This document shows positions 10,101-19,100 of a DNA stretch of 64,000 nucleotides, one piece after another; positions within the stretch are counted from its first letter, which is position 1; each line of letters begins with the position of its first letter. The translations under genes were made by a program, and so were the position numbers. The stretch covers positions 124,001-188,000 of the forward strand of contig NZ_CP108003.1 in NCBI RefSeq assembly GCF_041435055.1. The letters are read 5' to 3'. This stretch comes from Streptomyces sp. NBC_00341 (GTDB taxonomy: Bacteria; Actinomycetota; Actinomycetes; Streptomycetales; Streptomycetaceae). The notes under the pieces were generated by a model that was given only the letters and a program-made list of their open reading frames with translations, ran no database searches and was not told where the DNA came from.

Positions 10101-13100
10101 CTGGTCGTCCTGCCGGAGAGCGAGGCGGAAACCGAGCACACCGGCGCGGTCCTCGACGCCCTGCGCACGCACGGCGCCGACGTACACACCCTGGTACTGG
10201 CCGATGGTACGGCCGAGCGGCAGGCGATCACGGAGCGGCTGCGGGAACTCGTACCGCAGCCGGTCGGGGTGCTGTCCCTCGCCGCGCTCGACGAGCGCCC
10301 GCATCCCGGAGAGCCCGCCGTACCTGCCGGGCTGGCGGCCACCGTCGCGCTGGTGCAGGCACTCGGTGACGCGGACCTCGCCGCGCCGGTGTGGCTCGCC
10401 ACGCGGGGCGCGGTCGGCATCGGGCCGTCTGACCCGCCGCGCAGCGTGCCGCAGGCAGCGGCCTGGGGGCTGGGCCGGGTCGTCGGGCTGGAACACCCGG
10501 ACCGCTGGGGCGGGCTGATCGACCTGCCCGAACTCCTCGACGCCCGTGGCGCGGAGCGCCTCGCCACCGCACTGGCCGACGGCGCAGAGGACCAGATGGC
10601 GCTGCGCGCGTCCGGCTCCTTCGTGCGACGTCTGGTGCACGCCGGGCCCGGCGGGGCACGGGGCCGCCGCTGGCAGCCGCACGGCACCGCACTGGTCACC
10701 GGTGGTACCGGCGGGATCGGTGCGGAACTCGCCCGGTGGCTCGCCGCGGAGGGCATCGACCACCTGATCCTGACCAGCCGGCGCGGGGCCGAGGCGCCCG
10801 GAGTGCCGGAACTGCGGGACGAGCTGACCGCGCAGGGCGTGGGCGTCACCGTCGCCGCCTGCGACGTCGCGGACCGGGCCGCGCTGGCCGGGGTGCTCGA
10901 CCTGGTACCGGAGGAGCACCCGCTGACGGCGGTCGTGCACGCGGCGGGCGTCGGTGAGTTCGCGCCGCTTGCCGAGCACAGCCTCGCGGACCTCGCGGAC
11001 GTCCTGGCAGCGAAGACGCTGGGCGCCACCCACCTCGACGAACTGCTGGGCGACCGGCCGCTGGACGCGTTCGTGCTGTTCTCCTCCAGCGCCGGTGTCT
11101 GGGGCAGCGGCGGCCAGTCGGTCTACGCGGCGGCCAACGCCCACCTCGACGCGCTGGCACACCACCGGCGCTCGCGCGGCCGGGTCGCCACCTCGGTCGC
11201 CTGGGGCGCCTGGGGCGGCGCCGGTATGGCGGCCGACGCGTCCATGGCACGCCACCTGGGCGCCCGGGGCATCCGCGCGATGCCGCCCGCCTCCGCCCTC
11301 GTCGCACTGCGTGCCGCGGTCGAGCGCGAGGAGACCGTCGCGGTCGTGGCCGACATGGACTGGGAGCGGTTCGCCCCGGCCTTCACCGCGGCCCGCCCCC
11401 GCCCGCTGCTCGACGAACTCCCCGACGTCAGGAAGGCCGCGGAAGCGGGCCGGCCGGACACCGGACACGACGGTGCCGACGACGCGCTGCGCCGCCGGCT
11501 GGCCGGCCTGACCCCGGCCGAGCAGCAGCGGGAACTGCTGGAACTCGTACGCGCCCACGCCGCCGCGGTGCTCGGCCACGCCGACGGCTCCGCCATCGAG
11601 CAGACGCGCGCCTTCCGCGAGCTGGGCTTCGACTCGCTCACCGCCCTGGAGCTGCGCAACCGGCTGTCCGCCGCGACCGGACTGCGGCTGCCCGCCACCC
11701 TGGTCTTCGACCACGCCCAGCCCCGGCTTCTTGCCGCCTTCCTCCACACGGAGCTGGGCGGTGAAGGGAGCGCCGCGGACGACACGGTGGCACCGGCCGT
11801 CGCCCACGCGGCCGACGAGCCGATCGCCATCGTCGGCATGGGCTGCCGCTACCCGGGCGACATCCGCTCGCCGGAGGACTTCTGGAAACTGCTCGCCGAC
11901 GGCACCGACGCGCTGTCACCGCTACCGTCCGACCGAGGCTGGCCGTCCGCCGTGGGAGGGGTCCGCGAGGGCGGATTCGTCCACGACGCGATCGACTTCG
12001 ACGCGGCCTTCTTCGGCATGAGCCCGCGCGAGGCGCTGGCCACCGATCCGCAGCAGCGGCTGCTGCTCGAAACGGCCTGGAAGGCCTTCGAACACGCGGG
12101 CATCGACCCGTCGTCCGTGCGCGGCAGCCGCACGGGCGTCTTCATCGGCTGCAACAGCATGGGGTACGGCAGCGGGCTGGAGTCCGTCCCCGAGGAGGTC
12201 CAGGGCCACCTTCTCATCGGCAACGCCAACAGCGTCGTCTCGGGCCGGGTCGCCTACACCCTCGGGCTCGAAGGCCCGGCGGTCACCCTCGACACGGCCT
12301 GCTCGTCCTCACTCGTCGCGCTGCACTGGGCCGCCCAGTCCCTGCGCTCCGGCGAATCCACCATGGCGCTCGCCGGTGGTGTGGCCGTGCTGGTCACGCC
12401 GGACAGCTTCACCGAGTTCAGCCGCCAGGGAGGCCTCGCCTCCGACGGCCGGTGCAAGGCGTTCTCCGACGAGGCCGACGGCACCGGTTGGGGCGAGGGC
12501 GCCGGTGTCCTCGTCCTGGAACGGCTGTCGGACGCACGGCGCAACGGCCACCGGGTGCTGGCCGTGGTGCGCGGCACCGCCACCAACCAGGACGGCGCGT
12601 CGAACGGCCTCAGCGCTCCCAGCGGCCCCGCCCAGCAGCGAGTGATCCGGGAGGCACTCGCCCACGCCGGACTGTCGTCGGCAGACGTGGACGCGGTCGA
12701 GGCGCACGGCACGGGCACCCGGCTGGGTGACCCGATCGAGGCGCATGCGCTGCTGGCCACCTACGGTCAGGACCGGCCCGCCGACCAGCCGCTGTGGCTG
12801 GGCTCGGTGAAGTCGAACCTGGGTCACACACAGGCCGCGGCGGGTGTCGCCGGTCTGATCAAGATGGTGCTGGCGATGCGGCACGGCGAACTGCCCAGGA
12901 CGCTGTACGCCGACGCCCCGTCCTCGCACGTGGACTGGTCGGCGGGTGCGGTGGAGCTGCTGTCGGAGGCGCGGGAGTGGCCGCGCGGCGAGCGGCCCAG
13001 GCGGGCCGGTGTCTCCGCCTTCGGGATCAGCGGCACCAACGCGCACGTGATCCTTGAGGAGGCGCCCGCCGAGCCGGAGCCCGCCAGGAACGGCGCGCTG

Positions 13101-16100
13101 CTTCCCGTCGTGCCGTGGCTGGTGTCGGCCCGGTCGGGCGAGGCCGTCGTGGAGCAGGCCGGCCGGCTGCGGTCCGGGCTGGTGGGTCTGGACGCGGCGG
13201 ATGTGGGTCTGTCACTGGCGAAGAGCCGGGCCGCGCTGGAGCACCGCGCGGTCATCCTCGGCAGTGACACGGACGAGCTGCTCGCAGGGCTGGGCGCGTT
13301 GGCGGCCGGTGAGCCGGCGCCGGGCGCGGTGCCGGTGGTGGCCCGGGACGGCCTGACCGGGTTCGTGTTCTCGGGTCAGGGCGGCCAGCGGCTCGGTATG
13401 GGCCGCGAGCTGGCGGACGCCTATCCGGTCTTCGCGGAGGCTCTGGACGAGGTGTGCGCGCACTTCGACGGTCTGCTGGACCGGCCGCTGCGTGAGGTGA
13501 TGTTCACCGATGCGGAGGCTCTCGGACGAACGGGCTGGGCGCAGCCCGCGTTGTTCGCGGTCGAGGTGGCGCTGTTCCGGCTTCTTGAGTCGTGGGGGGT
13601 TCGCCCGGACTACCTGGTGGGTCACTCGGTGGGTGAGCTGGCCGCCGCGCATGTGGCCGGGGTGTTCTCGCTGGCGGACGCCTGCAAGCTGGTCGCCGCG
13701 CGTGCCGCGTTGATGCAGGCGCTGCCCGCTGGTGGTGCGATGTGGGCGGTCCGGGCGACGCTCGACGAGGTCGCACCGTTCCTGGTCGAGGGTGTCTCCG
13801 TGGCTGCGGTGAACGCTCCGGGCCAGGTCGTCCTGTCGGGTGCCCGTGAAGCGGTCGAGGCGGTAGCGAGTGGTCTTGCTGACCGGCAGGCACGGTGGCT
13901 GGAGGTCAGCCACGCCTTCCACTCGGTGCTGATGGACCCGATGCTGGACGCGTTCCGTGCGGCGGCGAACTCGGTTACGTACGAGACTCCGCGCATCCCG
14001 ATCGTCTCCACCCTGACCGGCGAGCCGGTCACCGGCTTCTTCCCGGCGTACTGGGCCGACCAGGTCCGGGGCACGGTGCGGTTCGCCGACGCCGTCACCC
14101 GCCTGGAGTCTCTGGGCGTCACCCGCTTCGTCGAACTCGGGCCGGACGCGAGCCTGACCGGGGCCGTCGAGGAAACCTGCGGGGACACCGTGTCGGTGGT
14201 CTCGCTCCTGCGCCGGGACAAGCCGGAGCCCGTCACCTCGGTCGCCGCCCTGGCGCACCTGTGGGCGACCGGTGCGGAGGCCGACTGGGCGGCGTTCTTC
14301 GCCCCCGCCGGCGCGCGGGTCACCGACCTGCCCACGTACGCCTTCCAGCGCCGGCGCTACTGGCTCGGTGCGGGCCCGTCCCGGACCCAGGACGGCTGGA
14401 GCTACCAGGTCGCCTGGCACCGGATCACCGAGCGGCGCGGCCGGCTCGCCGGACGCTGGCTGCTGCTCGCGCCAGAGGCCGACGCCCCGCTCGTCGCCCC
14501 GCTCACCGAAGGGCTGCTGGCCCATGGCGCGCAGCCCGAACTGATCGTCCTCACCCCGGACACGGACCCCGCACAGCTGCTCGCCGGGCACACCGGCATC
14601 GCGGGAGCCGTCTGCCTGCCCGCGCCGGGCGCAGGTCCAGGACCGGGCCGGGCAGGCTGGCTCGCACAGGTGGTACGCGGACTCGGCCAGGCCTCGGTCG
14701 CGGCGCCGCTGTGGTGCGTCACCAGCGGTGCCGTCGCCACCGGCGGAGCCGATGCGGCACCGGACCCCGAGCAGGCAGCGGTCTGGGGCCTGGGGCGGGT
14801 GGCGGCGATGGAACACCCCGACCGATGGGGCGGCCTGGTCGACCTGCCCGCACTGCCGACCGCGCGGGACATCGAGCGGCTGGCAGGCCTGCTGGCCGGC
14901 GGCACCACCGAGAACGAGATCGCGATCCGCCCCGCAGGCATGTCCGTACGGCGCCTGGAACGCGGCGCCAGGCCGTCCGGCGAGGCGGCCGAACTGCCGC
15001 TGAGCGGCACCGTCCTGGTCACCGGCGGTACGGGAGCGCTGGGCGCCCACGTTGCCCGATGGCTGGCCGGACACGGCACCCAGCACCTCGTACTCGTCGG
15101 ACGCCGGGGGCCGGAGGCGCCCGGTGCGGCCGCGCTGCGCGAGGAACTGACCGCCGCCGGTGCCCGCGTCACCCTCGCGGCCTGCGATGTCTCCGACCGG
15201 GCCGCGCTCGCCGCCCTGATTGAGGGACTCGACACCGACGGCGTCCGCGTCGACGGCGTCGTCCACGCCGCCGGAGTGGTCGACGACGGCCTGCTGCACA
15301 CGATGACCCCACGGCAACTGGCGGACATCTGGGCGGCGAAGGCGACGGCCGCCGCGCACCTGAACGAGCTGCTCGGGGACCGGGAGCTGACCGCGTTCGT
15401 GCTGTTCTCCTCACTGTCCGGCACCCTGGGCGCCGTCGGCCAGGCGGGCTACGCGGCGGCGAACGCCTACCTCGACGCGCTGGCCGAGACGCGCCGGCGC
15501 GCCGGGCGGCCGGCCCTGTCGGTCGCGTGGGGCCCCTGGGCCGGCGACGGCATGGCCGCCGGTGACGGCATGGCGGAGCGGATGCGGCACACCGGGCTCA
15601 ACCCGATGGACGCCGCGGACGCGCTGGCCGCACTGGAGCCCGTCCTGACCGGTGACGCGTCCTGCGCGGTGATCGCCGACGCCGACTGGACGCGGATGAC
15701 CTCCGGGCGGCCCAGCGGTCTCCTCGCGGAACTCGGCGCGACGGTGGACGCCGTCGCCGCCGCCTCGCGGGGCAACGCACCGACGCTGCGGCGCGAGGTG
15801 CTCGCGCTGCCCGAACAGGCGCGGTACTCCGCACTGCTGGACGCGGTGCGCGCCCAGGCCGCCGAGGTGCTCGGGCACACGTCCGCCGCCGCGGTCGAAC
15901 CGGAGGCCGCGTTCTCGGCGCTCGGCTTCGACTCGATGCTCGCCCTGGACCTGCGCGGCCGACTCTCCACGCTCACCGGTCTCGTCCTGCCCGCAACCCT
16001 CGTCTACGACCACTCCAACGCCGACGCGCTCGCCCGCCACCTGCTGCATGAGCTGGCCGACGCCGACGGCACGCCCGACGACAGCCTCCTCCCGGTGCCC

Positions 16101-19100
16101 GCCGTGGCGCGGGCCGACGACGAACCGATCGCCGTGGTCTCCATGAGCTGCCGGTTCTCCGGCGGCATCCGGACCCCGGAGGAGCTGTGGCGGCTGCTCA
16201 CCGACGGGGCGGACGGCATCGGCCCGTTCCCCGAGGACCGCGGCTGGGACACCGCCTCCCTCCACCACCCCGACCCCGCCCACGAGGGCACCTCGTACGC
16301 ACGGGAGGGCGGCTTCCTCCAGGGCGTGGCGGACTTCGACGCCGACCTGTTCGGCATCAACCCGCGCGAGGCACTGGCCATGGACCCGCAGCAGCGCCTC
16401 CTGCTGGAATGCTCCTGGGAGGCGTTCGAACGGGCCGGCATCGACCCGCGTTCCGTACGCGGCAGCCGTATAGGTGTGTTCGCCGGAACCAACGGCCAGG
16501 ACTACCCGGTGGCCCTGCACAACTCCGAGGAGAACGTCGCCGGTTACATCGCCACCGGCAGTTCCGCCAGCGTGTTCTCCGGCCGGATCTCCTACACGTT
16601 CGGGCTCGAAGGCCCCGCCATGACCGTGGACACCGCCTGCTCCGCGTCCCTGGTCACCCTGCATCTGGCCTGCCAGGCCCTGCGCGCCGACGAGTGCAGC
16701 GCAGCCCTGGTGGCCGGCGCGTCCGTGATGAGCACCCCCGGCGCGTTCGTCGAGTTCAGCCGCCAGCGCGCACTGTCGCCGGACGGCCGCTGCAAGGCGT
16801 TCTCCGACGACGCCGACGGCACCGGCTGGGGTGAGGGCGCGGGCGTCGTCATGGTGGAACGCCTCTCCGACGCGCGTCGCAACGGGCACCCCGTGCTGGC
16901 CGTGATCCGCGGCACCGCCGTCAACCAGGACGGCGCGTCCAACGGGCTCAGCGCCCCCAGCGGCCCCGCCCAGCAGCGCGTCGTCCGCCAGGCGCTCGCC
17001 GCGGCGGGCCTCACCACGCAGGACGTCGACGCGGTGGAGGCCCACGGCACCGGCACCAGGCTCGGTGACCCGATCGAGGCGCAGGCGCTGCTCGCCACGT
17101 ACGGCAAGGACCGGCCCCAGGACCGGCCGTTGTGGCTCGGCTCGCTCAAGTCGAACATCGGCCACACCCAGGCGGCCGCCGGTGTCGCCGGAGTCATCAA
17201 GACCGTCCTGGCACTGCGGCACGCCACCCTGCCGAAGACCCTGCACGTGGCCGCACCCACCTCGCACGTCGACTGGGACAGCGCACAGGGCGGCGGCGTA
17301 CGGCTGCTCACCGAGCAGCAGGCCTGGCCCGACCTCGGCCGGCCGCGCCGCGCGGGAGTCTCGGCATTCGGCGTCAGCGGCACCAACGCCCACGCCATCC
17401 TGGAACAGGCACCCGAACCGATGAGCGTCGAACCGGTGGTGCCCGGTCCTGACACCGCCCCTGCCAGTGCCCCTGACACCACCCCGCGCCCCGCACCGTT
17501 CTCGGACGCGGTGCTGTGGACCCTGTCCGGCAAGACACCGCAGGCACTCACCGACCAGGCCGCCCGGCTGCTGTCCCGGGTCACCGGGCCGGACGCACCG
17601 GCCCCCGCGGACGTGGCCCGGACCCTGGTCACCTCGCGCGCGGCGCTCGACCGGCGCGCCGCCGTCATCGGCAGCGGCCACGACGAGCTGGTGGCCGGTC
17701 TGGCCGCGCTCGCCGACGGCCGGGAGAGCGCACACGTCGTCACCGCGACGGCCGGCTCACCCGGCAGAACGGTGTTCGTCTTCCCCGGCCAGGGCGCCCA
17801 GTGGGTCGCCATGGCCACCGAACTGGCCGCTTCCTCACCGGTGTTCGCCGCGAAACTCGCCGCCTGCGAGGAAGCGCTGGCCGAGTACGTGGACTGGAAG
17901 CTGACCGACGTACTGCACGGCACGTCCGGAGCCCCCGGATACGACCGGGTGGACGTGGTCCAGCCCGTGCTGTTCGCGGTGATGGTCTCGCTCGCGGAAC
18001 TCTGGCAGTCCTGCGGCGTCCGCCCGCACGCGGTGATCGGACACTCCCAGGGCGAGATCGCAGCCGCCTGCGTGTCCGGCGCCCTCTCCCTGCGCGACGC
18101 CGCACGCGTCGTCGCCCTGCGCAGCCGGGCACTGACCGCACTCGCCGCGAGCGGCGGCATGGTCTCCGTGATGCTCGCGCCCGAACCCGCAGCGGAGCTG
18201 GTCGCCGGCTACGACGGACGCCTCTCGGTCGCCGCGGTCAACGGCCCCGCCTCCGTGGTGATCTCCGGCGACGTGGACGCCCTCGACGAACTGCTCGTCC
18301 ACTGCGAGGGCACCGGCGTACGGGCCCGTCGCATCCCCGTCGACTACGCCTCGCACAGCGCCCACGTCGACCGCATAGCGGACGAGATCCGCGAGGCGCT
18401 GCGCCCGATCCGGCCGCAGCACCCCACGATCCCCATGCTGTCCACCGTCACCGGAGAGTGGATCGACGACGGCGAACTGGACGCCGAGTACTGGTTCCAG
18501 AACCTGCGCCGGCCCGTGCGGCTCGACCCCGTCGTACGCACCCTCGCCGGGCACGGCCATCGCGGCTTCCTGGAGATGAGCCCCCACCCGGTCCTGACCG
18601 TCCCCGTCCGGGAGACCGTCGACGACCTGACCGACAGCGGCGCCCCGATGGCCGGGCAGATCTTCGTCGGAGGCTCGCTGCGCCGCGACGACGGCGGCCC
18701 GCGCCGGTTCGCGACCTCGCTGGCCGAGGCGTACTGCTCCGGCATCGACGTCGACTGGGACGCGGTGACCGCTACGGACGCCCCGGCCACCCACGTCGAA
18801 CTGCCCACGTACGCCTTCCAGCACCGGCGCTACTGGCCGCGCCCCGCGACGGCCGTCACCGACCGGTCCGCCGCCGACCCGGTCGGCGACGCCTTCTGGA
18901 GCGCCGTCGAACGGCAGGACACCGCCGCCCTCGCGGACACCCTCGGTATCGGCGCGACCACCCTCGACGAGGTGCTGCCCCGGCTGTCCGCCTGGCGGCG
19001 CACCCGCCGCGACGCCGCCGCACTGGACGCCTGGCGCTACCGCGCCGTATGGCGCCCGCTCCCCGAGCAACGGCCCGCCCGGCTGTCCGGCACCTGGCTG

